From positions 2,790,001 through 2,854,000 of the forward strand of contig NZ_CP060034.1 in the NCBI RefSeq assembly GCF_023208195.1: 64,000 bases of DNA, written 5' to 3'. The DNA comes from Nocardioides sp. InS609-2. GTDB lineage: Bacteria; Actinomycetota; Actinomycetes; Propionibacteriales; Nocardioidaceae. The first letter of the stretch is position 1. Every line of letters starts with the position of its first letter. Positions 26,191 through 34,885 of this stretch are shown here, piece after piece. The notes beneath the pieces are model-generated. The model was not told the DNA's origin, made no database searches, and was given only the letters and a program-made list of their open reading frames with translations. A program made the translations under genes and the position numbers.

Positions 26191-26502
26191 ATGAGCCGGA
26201 TGGTGGGTGCCGCCGAAGCGCGTCTCCGGCAGGCGCTGGCCCTCACCCTGGGTGGCACGGGTGCGTTCATGATTCTCTCGCTGCTGACAACGACGACGAG
26301 CGCACCCTCAGCCGTGATGCTTGCCGCCGTCTCCGCAACGGTCGCGGCCGTCGTCGGGATGAACCGACTGCCGGTGACGCTGGTGAGCGGCCCGCCTGGG
26401 CTGCCTCGGCGCAGTGCTGGTGAAGTGCCAGCGCTCCGTGCCGGGCGCGTGACCGACTCGCCCCGACACCCTCTGCGTCCCCGCGCTCCTGGACTGGTCT
26501 GA
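26191..26502 (+). CDS. DUF6412 family small membrane protein
   Basis: 103 residues from ATG at 26191 (CAGGAG about 13 bases upstream). A hydrophobic hairpin (LTLGGTGAFMILSLLTTTT, SAVMLAAVSATVAAVVGM) is followed by a basic, proline-rich tail. This matches the DUF6412 proteins encoded next to a second YidC in actinobacteria, and yidC follows 59 bases downstream here. A role in assisting that insertase is inferred from neighbourhood only. Confidence 0.68.
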   Translation: MSRMVGAAEARLRQALALTLGGTGAFMILSLLTTTTSAPSAVMLAAVSATVAAVVGMNRLPVTLVSGPPGLPRRSAGEVPALRAGRVTDSPRHPLRPRAPGLV

Positions 26503-26561
26503 CCCGTCGCTTTGTTGGCGACGCGCGCTCAGACCACTTTCACTAACCCAGGAGTAACCCC

Positions 26562-27353
26562 ATGTCTCTTCTCGATCCCTTTTCTTATGCACTCGCTGCC
26601 GTTCTTGCCGCAGCCCAGGTCGGACTGACCTCCCTAGGCGCCGACCCCATCGCCGGCATCTCGTGGCTGCTCGCCATCGCCGCCGTCGTCGCCGCGGTCC
26701 GCATTGCACTGCTCCCACTGGTCGTCCACGGCGTCCGTCTTGCGCACGCCTCGGCAAGGGCGCAGCCACACCTGCAAAATCTCACCAACCGGTACGAGAA
26801 CCGCAAGGATCCCGAGAGCATGCGCCAACTCTTGGAGGAGCGTCGTCGCATCAGCGCCGAGCACGGCGTGTCACGACTCGGTTGCTTACCCATGCTCCTC
26901 CAGTTGCCGATCTGGCTGTCCCTCTACCACCTGCTCGCAGACGTCGCCGGTGGCGCAGCGGTTGGGGCGATGACTCCGGAACTTGTCGCGTCGCTGGGCG
27001 CCGCCACCCTTCTCGGGGTTCCTCTGGCAGAACGGGGATACCTCGGTGCCGGCGCCACGCACTTCGTCGTCGTGGCGGGCATGGCCCTGACAGCGGCCGC
27101 CCTCGCCTACCTCACACAGAGGTACCTCGTCGCCCCCAACACCTCGATCGACGGGCAGCCGGAAGTTGTGACACGAATCCAACACCTCATGCCGGCACTC
27201 TCGGCCCTCGGTTTGATCGTGGCGGGCGGCGTCGTACCCCTTGCCCTTCTCTCCTACTGGGTCTGCAACTCGGCGTGGACGATGGGACAGTCAGCGGTCA
27301 TCTCGCGATGCTTCCCCACACCCGGCAGCCCAGCCGCCACTCGCGCGCGGTGA
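26562..27353 (+). CDS. YidC/Oxa1 family membrane protein insertase (accessory paralogue)
   Basis: 263 residues, ATG start with AGGAG 9 bases upstream. YidC/Oxa1 core: a first membrane segment, a cytosolic helical hairpin (HLQNLTNRYENRKDPESMRQ), then LGCLPMLLQLPIWLSLYHLL and three more membrane helices including LSALGLIVAGGVVPLALLSY. It is shorter than the housekeeping YidC and lacks the long C-terminal tail. It sits in an accessory cluster rather than the rnpA-yidC-jag locus, so it is probably a second copy. It inserts small membrane proteins into the inner membrane. Confidence 0.9.
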   Translation: MSLLDPFSYALAAVLAAAQVGLTSLGADPIAGISWLLAIAAVVAAVRIALLPLVVHGVRLAHASARAQPHLQNLTNRYENRKDPESMRQLLEERRRISAEHGVSRLGCLPMLLQLPIWLSLYHLLADVAGGAAVGAMTPELVASLGAATLLGVPLAERGYLGAGATHFVVVAGMALTAAALAYLTQRYLVAPNTSIDGQPEVVTRIQHLMPALSALGLIVAGGVVPLALLSYWVCNSAWTMGQSAVISRCFPTPGSPAATRAR

Positions 27354-27454
27354 AACCAACAGCGTCCGTGACGATGTGCGCAGTCTGCGGCAAATCCGGA
27401 TGTGCTCCCGGCTCACCCCTCCGCTGTCTCGGTGGCCAGTGTGGGATCGCAGCG

Positions 27455-28249
27455 GTGAGTTCGGCACGTGCCAAGTCGCTCCCGTTTGCCGTTGCGAGTG
27501 GGGCGGCTATCGGCGTCCTCGGCGGCATGATCGGGCTCGGTGGCGCAGAGTTCCGGCTCCCGCTCTTGATCGGCGCCTTCGGGTTCGTCGCCCTTCAGGC
27601 CGTCGTCTTGAACAAGGCACTAAGCCTGGTTGTGGTCATCACCGCGTTGCCAGCACGTCTGCTCGGGGTTCCCTACAGCAGCGTGGCGGATCACTGGACG
27701 GTGATCGTCAACCTCCTCGCTGGCAGCCTCATCGGAGCGTGGCTCGGAGCGACCTGGGCCACGCGGATGCAGTCCAAGACGCTCTATCGGGTGCTAGCCG
27801 TACTGCTCGTGGGCATCGCCGTCACCCTCGTCGCCACCCACCTGGGCGATCTACGCCCGAGCGGCATTACGGGACCGATGCAGGTCACGGCCGCGGTGAT
27901 AGCCGGAGCGGGGATCGGTGTCGTCGCGGCCCTGATGGGTGTGGCCGGAGGCGAACTGCTCATCCCGGCCATCGTGTTGCTCTACGGCATCGACATCAAG
28001 GTCTCCGGGTCGCTGTCGCTCGCGGTGTCGCTGCCCACCATGCTGGTGGCGTTCGCCCGCTACAGCCGCGACCAGTCCTTCGCCGTCCTGGCCGAGAACA
28101 AGACCTTCCTGGTCGCCATGGCAGCCGGATCCGTCACAGGAACACTCATCGGCGGGCTCCTCCTGGACGTCGTTCCCAGCCTCGTCCTCATCCCGCTGCT
28201 TGCAGCCCTCCTGGTCCTATCAGCCGTCAAGGTGTGGAGCCACGAGTAG
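27455..28249 (+). CDS. TauE/SafE (TSUP) family sulfite/sulfur-compound exporter
   Basis: 264 residues from GTG at 27455. The two homologous TSUP halves are visible (AIGVLGGMIGLGGAEFRLPL and AGIGVVAALMGVAGGELLIP) with about eight membrane segments. An in-frame ATG at 27374 would add 27 residues containing five cysteines (MCAVCGKSGCAPGSPLRC, then GGQC). This could be a metal- or sulfur-binding tail, so the start is uncertain. It lies about 100 bases after yidC and is probably co-transcribed with it. The exported compound could be sulfite, sulfoacetate or another anion. Confidence 0.85.
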   Translation: MSSARAKSLPFAVASGAAIGVLGGMIGLGGAEFRLPLLIGAFGFVALQAVVLNKALSLVVVITALPARLLGVPYSSVADHWTVIVNLLAGSLIGAWLGATWATRMQSKTLYRVLAVLLVGIAVTLVATHLGDLRPSGITGPMQVTAAVIAGAGIGVVAALMGVAGGELLIPAIVLLYGIDIKVSGSLSLAVSLPTMLVAFARYSRDQSFAVLAENKTFLVAMAAGSVTGTLIGGLLLDVVPSLVLIPLLAALLVLSAVKVWSHE

Positions 28250-28389
28250 CAAAAGGGCCACGAGCGCTCCTCGGCATTTGAATGCACTGTCCGCGGCATG
28301 ACCGGATGGCCGCAGCGAGGCTATGCGGCAGGAGCGGATGCGTCAGGCATTGCCCGAGCAGAAGACGACGAGGCCGTCGCGCCGTTCCT

Positions 28390-28611
28390 TCAGCGGCGTA
28401 GCCATTCGCCCAGATCGGCGTCAACCAGTAGTGCGCGGGCTTCCGCGTCCCGCTCATCCGGCACCAGAACTCTCTGTTGGATGACCAGGATGGATCCCTC
28501 CAGGACGCTCATGTCGCGGTCGGCGACGTGGTGAGGGATCTGGGCCTCCTCCAGCAGGCCCTCGATCACGGATAACAAGCCGGGATCGTTCGTTCTGACC
28601 AACTCACCCAT
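28390..28611 (-). CDS. DUF2007 (putative signal-transducing) protein
   Basis: 73 residues from ATG at 28611, with GAGGAG about 10 bases upstream. It is the typical short DUF2007 fold: VRTNDPGLLSVIEGLLEEAQ, then HVADRDMSVLEGSILVIQQR and VLVPDERDAEARALL. The domain resembles a GlnB-type fold; its ligand is unknown. It converges with the TSUP gene. Confidence 0.85.
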   Translation of the reverse strand: MGELVRTNDPGLLSVIEGLLEEAQIPHHVADRDMSVLEGSILVIQQRVLVPDERDAEARALLVDADLGEWLRR

Positions 28612-28704
28612 GTGACTTCGCTCCTCGCATTTCCCCTGGGTCTTCACGGTAGCGCGCGTCCCTCACCTGTAGCCCGACGCGGCCATGTCGCGCCGGACGA
28701 TCGC

Positions 28705-28785
28705 TCATCGGCTACTACGAGACTTCCCACCAGGCGCTCCTTCCTCGCCGGCCATGCTGGCGCCGGTGTGTCGAAGGTCGTGCAG
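28705..28785 (-). pseudogene. Tyrosine recombinase (integrase) C-terminal scrap
   Basis: 26 codons reading NLHDLRHTGASMAGEEGAPG then leaving the family before a stop. LHDLRHTGAS is the box II H-x-L-R-H motif of actinobacterial tyrosine integrases. The catalytic Tyr segment and all upstream parts are missing. It marks a former integration event on the right border of the accessory stretch that begins at tRNA-Ser. Confidence 0.55.
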
Positions 28786-28796
28786 GTTCGCTGCGT

Positions 28797-30974
28797 TCAG
28801 AGCAGGGCGCCGTACCACGCGTTGGCCCGACGACCGGCGACCACGGCCCGCTCCCAGGCGACACCGATGGTCAGCAGCGCGGCGCCGGCGAGGCCGAGGA
28901 TGATCCAGCCGGGCACGTACGCCATCAGCGGACCGCCCTGGGTGATCGCGACGACGATCAGGACCACACCACCGACGGTGACCGGCGCCTGCCACTGCTT
29001 CGTCAGGCCAGCCACGAGTGCCAGCAGCCCGGCCGCCGTGACGAGGAGGAGGCGCAGGGCGCTGCCCTCCCCGACGGCGACCATCAGGGACGGCACCAGC
29101 GCGACGGTGAGCGCCGGACCCATGGTGACGAACGTCGGCAGCTCGTGGTTGCGCGTCCACTGGACCCAACCGATCGCGGCGAGCAGCAGTGCGAGCGGAG
29201 CCGTGTAGGCCTCGATGGTGGTCACCTCGGCCTCCGACATCAGGACGCTGAGACCGGCCGAGATGCTCAGCGAGCCCAGGTAGGAGAACGCGAGCCGTCC
29301 GGGGGTGGCGGCGTACAGCAGCGTCAGCACGCCGAGCGTGATGAGCACGCCGGCAAGCTGGTACGACGACTCCGACGCGCTGGCGAGCACGGCGGTGGCC
29401 GACCAGACGACGCCGAACACCAGCGCCAGACCCTCGACCGGGCGCCGCTCGACACCGCGGCGGGCGCTCAGGCTGGCCAGGCCGAGGTTGCTCGCGACGA
29501 GGACCAGCGCGGCCGGCCACCACACCACCGCGTCGGAGTCCCGCAGCGCGGTGAACAGGGTGGCCAGCACTGCCGTCTCGGCCAGCGCCACCCAGAGGAC
29601 GGAGCGGGTGCGCAGCGCGGCCACGACGGACGGCACGGCCCAGGCCAGGGCGGGAGCGACCGGCACCCACCAGGCGGCCGTCCCGGCATCGGAGACTCTG
29701 TCCATGAGCAGCCGACCCGTGGCCGCGCCCTCTTCGGACAGCACGAGCACGAGCAGGAAGAGCACGGGCTGGGCCGCCCACGCCACGATCTCGACCGCCT
29801 TGGCCCACGGGCGCTGCGGGACGACACTCAGCCCGGCAGTGACGACGGTCAGGGCAGCCGCGAGGACCACCGACACCCCGACGACCACGAGCCGCGGCGC
29901 GTCGAGGAGCGGGATGCCCAGCACCGGGACCAGCCAGAGCACAGCCGCTACCGGCACCAAGTCGACGCGCCTGGCAGCAATCATCGCTGCGACGGGGACG
30001 ACCAGCAGCAGCGCGAAGGCGCCGTACCGCTCGGAGATCGAGGACGAGGGGTCGTAGCCGAGTCCGAGACAGGTCAGGACGTAGGTGGCCAGTGCGAGCC
30101 CGGCCGAGAGGAGCAGCGGCATGGCCGACAACGGCACCCGCACACCGGTCAGGCCCGGAGCGGGTGTGTCGAGGCGGCACGCCGAGTACGCGCCCGCGCT
30201 GCTGACGGCGGCGAGCACCAGCGCCAGGCCGGACAGCGTCAACGGGGCGGGATCGAGCGCACTCAGGGCCGACCAGCCCGCGACGGCGAGCATCGCGGTG
30301 CCGGCCGGTCGGTAGACGAGGACCCGTCGCAGCGTCTCCCCGGCAGATCCGCGGGGGACGAGGCGGTCGAAGCCGAGAAGCAGCACCCCGCCCAGCAGGC
30401 CGGCGCCGGCCCAGTAGGCGTCGGCTGGCAGATCGCCGAGACCGGCGAGATCCAGCCAGTGGGCGGCCGCGAGGTCGAGGGTGAGCAGGCCGGTCGCGAT
30501 CACCGCAGCGGTCTCGGCGGCGGCGGGCAGCCACTTCTTCGTCGCCAGCGCCGAGCCGGCGACGGCGGCACCCGTCAGCGTGACCATGATCAGCGCCTGG
30601 CCGACCAGGCCGACGACGAACCACACCACGAGCAGGAAGAACGACGCGGCCGAGAGCAGCAGCAGGGCACCGAGTCCGAGAAGGATCTGCTGGCCCGACA
30701 CCTGCCTGCGGGGAGCGTGAGCAGCCGCGGTGCGGGCGGCGGGGTAGGGGCCGACGGCGTACGGCTCCGTCGCGGGGACGGCACCCAGCGGGGCCATCAG
30801 TGCCTGGATCAGGTGGCCCGACTCGGCCTTCAAGGCCGCGATCTGCTGGTCCACCTGCCAGAGCCGGACGGCCTCGGGTCCGACCAGCCGCAGGCCGCAC
30901 GCGGTGCACGCCTGCACGCCGGGCTCGAGCATGGTGGCGCAGTTCGGGCACGGGAACGCGTTGGGAGAGGTCAC
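28797..30974 (-). CDS. Large zinc-ribbon multi-pass membrane protein (SCO7613-like)
   Basis: 725 residues from GTG at 30974; GTG at 30989 is also possible. An N-terminal zinc ribbon (CPNCATMLEPGVQACTACG) and a short helical linker (LWQVDQQIAALKAESGHLIQ) precede about twenty hydrophobic helices to the C-terminus. This layout matches actinobacterial SCO7613-type membrane proteins of unknown function. No transporter motif is evident. The gene is monocistronic, divergent from glsB. Confidence 0.75.
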   Translation of the reverse strand: MTSPNAFPCPNCATMLEPGVQACTACGLRLVGPEAVRLWQVDQQIAALKAESGHLIQALMAPLGAVPATEPYAVGPYPAARTAAAHAPRRQVSGQQILLGLGALLLLSAASFFLLVVWFVVGLVGQALIMVTLTGAAVAGSALATKKWLPAAAETAAVIATGLLTLDLAAAHWLDLAGLGDLPADAYWAGAGLLGGVLLLGFDRLVPRGSAGETLRRVLVYRPAGTAMLAVAGWSALSALDPAPLTLSGLALVLAAVSSAGAYSACRLDTPAPGLTGVRVPLSAMPLLLSAGLALATYVLTCLGLGYDPSSSISERYGAFALLLVVPVAAMIAARRVDLVPVAAVLWLVPVLGIPLLDAPRLVVVGVSVVLAAALTVVTAGLSVVPQRPWAKAVEIVAWAAQPVLFLLVLVLSEEGAATGRLLMDRVSDAGTAAWWVPVAPALAWAVPSVVAALRTRSVLWVALAETAVLATLFTALRDSDAVVWWPAALVLVASNLGLASLSARRGVERRPVEGLALVFGVVWSATAVLASASESSYQLAGVLITLGVLTLLYAATPGRLAFSYLGSLSISAGLSVLMSEAEVTTIEAYTAPLALLLAAIGWVQWTRNHELPTFVTMGPALTVALVPSLMVAVGEGSALRLLLVTAAGLLALVAGLTKQWQAPVTVGGVVLIVVAITQGGPLMAYVPGWIILGLAGAALLTIGVAWERAVVAGRRANAWYGALL

Positions 30975-31089
30975 CAGCTCATCGTCCACTGCCGGGGAGC
31001 CTCGCTGATGCGCATTGCTACTCACACCGGCTTCCGATCCTCGGTGCGCTGCCCACGGTCTGCGTGGGGAGCGCCGGTAGGCTTGCGCC

Positions 31090-31350
31090 ATGTTCGGATT
31101 CCTCGTAGCGGGCCTCATCATCGGCGCCCTCGCACGCCTCATCAAGCCCGGCAAGCAGAACCTGGGCATCCTCGCCACGCTCGGGCTCGGCCTTGTCGGC
31201 TCCCTCATCGGTGGGACCATCGCGTGGCTCATCGGCACCGGAAGCATCTGGGAGCTCGACTTCCTCGGCTTCGTGCTTGCCGTCATCGCCTCCGTGCTGC
31301 TCATCGGCGTCGCCGAGTCGGTGGCGGGCAGGAACAAGAGCGCCGTCTGA
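31090..31350 (+). CDS. GlsB/YeaQ/YmgE family stress-response membrane protein
   Basis: 86 residues, ATG start. Three short hydrophobic helices with glycine zippers (FLVAGLIIGALARLIKPGKQ, GLVGSLIGGTIAWLIG), as in transglycosylase-associated/GlsB proteins induced by stress and involved in envelope homeostasis. It is followed by a hairpin terminator. Confidence 0.88.
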   Translation: MFGFLVAGLIIGALARLIKPGKQNLGILATLGLGLVGSLIGGTIAWLIGTGSIWELDFLGFVLAVIASVLLIGVAESVAGRNKSAV

Positions 31351-31365
31351 CCAGGCTCTACTGAG

Positions 31366-31406
31366 CGTGGTGGGTCCGGACAACCCCATGGACCGAACCC
31401 ACCACG
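31366..31406. terminator. Hairpin between convergent glsB-like gene and tadA
   Basis: 10-bp perfect inverted repeat CGTGGTGGGT (31366-31375) and ACCCACCACG (31397-31406), followed by TTCGTG. It lies between the two convergent stops and could act in both directions. Confidence 0.6.
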
Positions 31407-31440
31407 TTCGTGATTCGCCGCCGGTCCGGCAACGGATGGG

Positions 31441-31902
31441 TCAGCCGCGATGTTCTGCGAAGAATTTCTCGAGCAGCTCGGTGCTCTCGCCCGCCAGCAC
31501 TCCCGAGACGACCTCGGGGCGGTGGTTGAGGCGACGGTCCCGTACGACGTCCCAGAGGCTGCCGACCGCGCCGGCCTTCTCGTCGTGCGCGCCGTAGACG
31601 ACGCGAGCCACGCGCGACAGCACAGCGGCTCCGGCGCACATCGTGCACGGCTCGAGGGTGACCACGAGGGTGCAGCCCTCCAGGCGCCACTCGCCGCGGG
31701 CCAGGGCAGCCGCCCGCAGGGCCACGACCTCGGCATGACCGGTCGGGTCGTGTGCGGCCTCGCGGACGTTGCGTCCGCGGCCCAGCACCTCACCGTTGCC
31801 GGAGAGTACGACGGCTCCGATGGGCACGTCCTCGGTCTCGAGCGCGGCGCGCGCCTCGGCCAGGGCCAGCCGCATGGCCGGTGCCCAGTCGTCAGGAGTC
31901 AT
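31441..31902 (-). CDS. tadA: tRNA-specific adenosine deaminase
   Basis: 153 residues. It deaminates A34 to inosine in tRNA-Arg(ACG). The zinc/catalytic signature [11 protein letters not shown] (HAE) and [11 protein letters not shown] (PCxxC) is present, with [19 protein letters not shown] and [10 protein letters not shown] typical of TadA. Its ATG overlaps the upstream gene stop (ATGA). It is co-transcribed with the TadA-associated protein. Confidence 0.95.
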   Translation of the reverse strand: MTPDDWAPAMRLALAEARAALETEDVPIGAVVLSGNGEVLGRGRNVREAAHDPTGHAEVVALRAAALARGEWRLEGCTLVVTLEPCTMCAGAAVLSRVARVVYGAHDEKAGAVGSLWDVVRDRRLNHRPEVVSGVLAGESTELLEKFFAEHRG

Positions 31903-32384
31903 GCAGACGTGAGCCCGACCGCGTCGTCGAACAGCGGCCCGAACCCCAGCTTGCGGGCGATGTCGGACAGCATCTCGTCGGGGTAGAGCTCGAAGTCGTC
32001 GAGCAGCACACCCATGTCCATGGCGTGCATGCCGAGGTCGCCGAGCAGGTCGAGATCGCCGGCGGGCACCTGCTCGTCCTCGTCGTCGAGTCCGGGGATG
32101 CCGAGGAACTCCACAGCCGAGCTGGCGAGCTCCCACTCGTCGGCCGCGGTGACGTCGGAGAGCAGCACGCGAGTGCTGGCGCCGGCGACGCGGACGATCA
32201 CGAAGAAGTCCTCGTCGACCGCGACCATGCCGACCGCGCCACCGTCGCCGGGGAAACGGCGCAGGGCGTGGGCGAGCGTGTCGACCGACTCGAGCACCGG
32301 GTGGGCGATCGACTGCACCTGCCAGACGCCCTCCTCGCGGTAAGCGGCCACAGCGAAGTCGACCCCGTCGGCCATGTCAGCCAT
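31899..32384 (-). CDS. tRNA adenosine deaminase-associated protein
   Basis: 161 residues from ATG at 32384, with AAGGGA upstream. An acidic protein with [40 protein letters not shown] and [20 protein letters not shown]. This family is consistently encoded next to tadA in actinobacteria, here with a 4-base overlap. Its biochemical role is unknown; coupling suggests a modulator or chaperone of TadA. Confidence 0.85.
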   Translation of the reverse strand: MADMADGVDFAVAAYREEGVWQVQSIAHPVLESVDTLAHALRRFPGDGGAVGMVAVDEDFFVIVRVAGASTRVLLSDVTAADEWELASSAVEFLGIPGLDDEDEQVPAGDLDLLGDLGMHAMDMGVLLDDFELYPDEMLSDIARKLGFGPLFDDAVGLTSA

Positions 32385-32501
32385 GGTGATCCCTTCCGCT
32401 CGGCGCCATCCGGACACTTCAAGAGTGGCAGATGTGCGCCCCCCGGCCAACCCCGATTGCGGCCGAATGACTGGCCGCGTTGCTGCACTAGGGTTTCGGC
32501 C

Positions 32502-33143
32502 ATGCGCACCCACGTCGTCGACCACCCCCTCGTGGCCCACAAGCTGACCGCTCTCCGCGACGAGTCGACCGACTCGCCCACTTTCCGGCGGCTCGCCGAC
32601 GAGCTCGTCACCCTGCTCGCCTACGAGGCCACCCGCGACGTCCGGGTCACCACCGTCGACATCGTCACCCCGGTCGCCCCGGCCACGGGGGTCAAGCTCG
32701 CGGCACCCAAGCCACTCGTCGTACCCATCCTGCGGGCGGGGCTCGGCATGCTCGACGGCATGATGCGGCTGCTGCCGACGGCCGAGGTCGGTTTCCTCGG
32801 GATGGTGCGTAACGAGGAGACCCTGGAGGCGGCGACGTACGCCGAGCGGCTGCCCGACGACCTGTCGGGACGCCAGTGCTACGTGCTCGACCCGATGCTG
32901 GCGACCGGCGGCACGCTCGCGGCCGCGATCCGCTTCCTGACCGACCGCGGCGCCGACGACATCACCGCCATCTGCCTGCTCGCCGCGCCCGAAGGCTGCG
33001 CCCGGCTCGAGCAGCAGGTCGCCGACATCGACGTGCCGATCACGATCGTCACCGGCGCGATGGACGAGAAGCTCAACGACAAGGGCTACATCGTGCCCGG
33101 CCTCGGCGATGCCGGAGACCGGTTGTACGGCGTCGCCGGCTGA
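32502..33143 (+). CDS. upp: Uracil phosphoribosyltransferase
   Basis: 213 residues. Pyrimidine salvage: uracil plus PRPP gives UMP. The signature [19 protein letters not shown] is the PRPP loop. [20 protein letters not shown] and the C-terminal [20 protein letters not shown] uracil-binding loop are intact. Full length. It is divergent from the tadA pair. Confidence 0.97.
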   Translation: MRTHVVDHPLVAHKLTALRDESTDSPTFRRLADELVTLLAYEATRDVRVTTVDIVTPVAPATGVKLAAPKPLVVPILRAGLGMLDGMMRLLPTAEVGFLGMVRNEETLEAATYAERLPDDLSGRQCYVLDPMLATGGTLAAAIRFLTDRGADDITAICLLAAPEGCARLEQQVADIDVPITIVTGAMDEKLNDKGYIVPGLGDAGDRLYGVAG

Positions 33144-33191
33144 CGTCAGCCCGACGAACGGGGTTTGCGCGGACGTATCTGCGGGGGCGGG

Positions 33192-34577
33192 CTACAGCGC
33201 CTTCACGGCGCTGAGCAGCTTGCTCATGGTGTCCTTGGCGTCGCCGAACAGCAGCGACGTCTTCTCGTCGAAGAGCAGCTCGTTCTCAATGCCGGCGAAG
33301 CCGGGCCGCATCGAGCGCTTCATGAAGATGATCTGCTTGCCCTCGTCAGCGTTGAGGATCGGCATCCCGTAGATCGGGGCACCCGGCGAGGTCTTGGCAG
33401 CCGGGTTGACGACGTCGTTGGCGCCGACGACCAGCACGACATCGGCCTCCTTGAAGTCGCCGTTGATCTCGTCCATCTCCTGGAGCTGCTCGTACGGCAC
33501 CTGGGCCTCGGCGAGCAGCACGTTCATGTGGCCGGGCATCCGGCCGGCGACGGGGTGGATGGCGTAGTCGACCTGCGCTCCGCGCTCGGTGAGTACATCG
33601 ACCAGCTCGCGCAGCGTGTGCTGTGCCTGGGCCACGGCGAGCCCGTAGCCGGGGACGATGATCACGCGATCGGCGTACGCGAGGAGGATCGCGGCGTCCT
33701 CGGGGGTGGCCGAGCGGACGGGCCGGTCGGACGCCTCGCCGCCGCCGAGCGTTGAGCCGCCCTTGAGGGCGCCGAAGAGGATGTTGGCCACCGACCGGCC
33801 CATCGCGTTGGCCATCAGCAGGGTGAGGAACGTGCCGGACGCGCCGACGAGGGTGCCGGCGACGAGCAGCACGGTGTTGGACAACACGTAGCCGCCGGCC
33901 GCGACCGTCAGGCCGGTGAACGCGTTGAGCAGCGAGATCACGATCGGCACGTCGGCGCCGCCCACGGGCAGCACGAGCAGCAGCCCGAAGACCAGGCCGA
34001 TCAGGGCGAGCAAGACGCCGATCCACAGCTCGGGGCCGCGCACGAGCACGACCGAGAGGGCGACCGAGGCGATGAGCACGCCGCCGAACGCGATCGGCAG
34101 GCCGGGGAAGACCACCGGCCGCGAGGTCATCAGCTCCTGGAGCTTGGCGAACGTGACGACCGAGCCGGCGAACGACACCGAGCCGACCACGATCGTGAAC
34201 GCGGTGGCGACCAGGGTGAACCAGCCGATCGAGTCGCCCTGCGGCAGGATCTCGTCGAGCTCGAGCACCGCGACCAGGGCAGCCGCCCCACCGCCGACGC
34301 CGTTGAACAGCGCCACCATCTGCGGCATCTGCGTCATCTGCACCGTGCGGGCGCCGTACACGCCGGCGACGGTGCCGACCGCGATCGCGACCAGGATGAG
34401 CGGGACGTTCTTCATGTTGTCGAGATACGTGAACGGCAGCGCGCACGCCACGACCGCTGCGCCGGCGCCGATCAGGTTGCCGGTGCGCGCGGTCTTCGGA
34501 CCCGACAGTCCCTTGAGGGCGAGGATGAAGCCGACCGCGCAGAGCAGGTAGACGAACTGTGCCCAGACCGGGATCAC
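33192..34577 (-). CDS. pntB: NAD(P) transhydrogenase subunit beta
   Basis: 461 residues from GTG at 34577, preceded by GGAGGAG. The membrane domain II has eight to nine helices. The soluble domain III starts near residue 290 and contains IIVPGYGLAVAQAQHTLREL (NADP-binding) and KEADVVLVVGANDVVNPAAK. With the two alpha subunits it forms the proton-translocating transhydrogenase that makes NADPH from NADH. Its start overlaps pntAB by 4 bases. Confidence 0.96.
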   Translation of the reverse strand: MIPVWAQFVYLLCAVGFILALKGLSGPKTARTGNLIGAGAAVVACALPFTYLDNMKNVPLILVAIAVGTVAGVYGARTVQMTQMPQMVALFNGVGGGAAALVAVLELDEILPQGDSIGWFTLVATAFTIVVGSVSFAGSVVTFAKLQELMTSRPVVFPGLPIAFGGVLIASVALSVVLVRGPELWIGVLLALIGLVFGLLLVLPVGGADVPIVISLLNAFTGLTVAAGGYVLSNTVLLVAGTLVGASGTFLTLLMANAMGRSVANILFGALKGGSTLGGGEASDRPVRSATPEDAAILLAYADRVIIVPGYGLAVAQAQHTLRELVDVLTERGAQVDYAIHPVAGRMPGHMNVLLAEAQVPYEQLQEMDEINGDFKEADVVLVVGANDVVNPAAKTSPGAPIYGMPILNADEGKQIIFMKRSMRPGFAGIENELLFDEKTSLLFGDAKDTMSKLLSAVKAL

Positions 34578-34885
34578 TTGGCTCCTCCGGTCGTCGTGGC
34601 CCTGGGGGTCTTCTTGCGTGTGAACATCTGCAGCATCCGGTCGGTGACCACGAAGCCGCCGACCATGTTGATGGTGGCGAGCACGATCGCGATCAGGCCG
34701 ACGATCACGCCGGGACCCTCGATGTGCACCGTCACCAGGATCGCGCCGAGAAGGATCACGCCGTGGATGGCGTTGGCGCCGGACATCAGCGGGGTGTGCA
34801 GCGTAGAGGAGACCTTGGAGATCACCTCGATGCCGACGAACACGCTGAGGACGAAGATCGTCAGCCAGACGATGGCGATGCTCAC
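34574..34885 (-). CDS. pntAB: NAD(P) transhydrogenase subunit alpha part 2
   Basis: 103 residues. Three membrane helices (IVWLTIFVLSVFVGIEVISK, IHGVILLGAILVTVHIEGPG, VGLIAIVLATINMVGGFVVT), the part corresponding to the C-terminal membrane domain of E. coli PntA. The split three-gene form is usual in actinobacteria. It overlaps both neighbours by 4 bases. Confidence 0.95.
   Translation of the reverse strand: MSIAIVWLTIFVLSVFVGIEVISKVSSTLHTPLMSGANAIHGVILLGAILVTVHIEGPGVIVGLIAIVLATINMVGGFVVTDRMLQMFTRKKTPRATTTGGAK

Noticed and set aside
26505..26523. CGTCGC / GCGACG hairpin before yidC
   Set aside because: Only 6 bp with a 7-base loop. Too weak in 70% GC DNA to call a terminator or attenuator.
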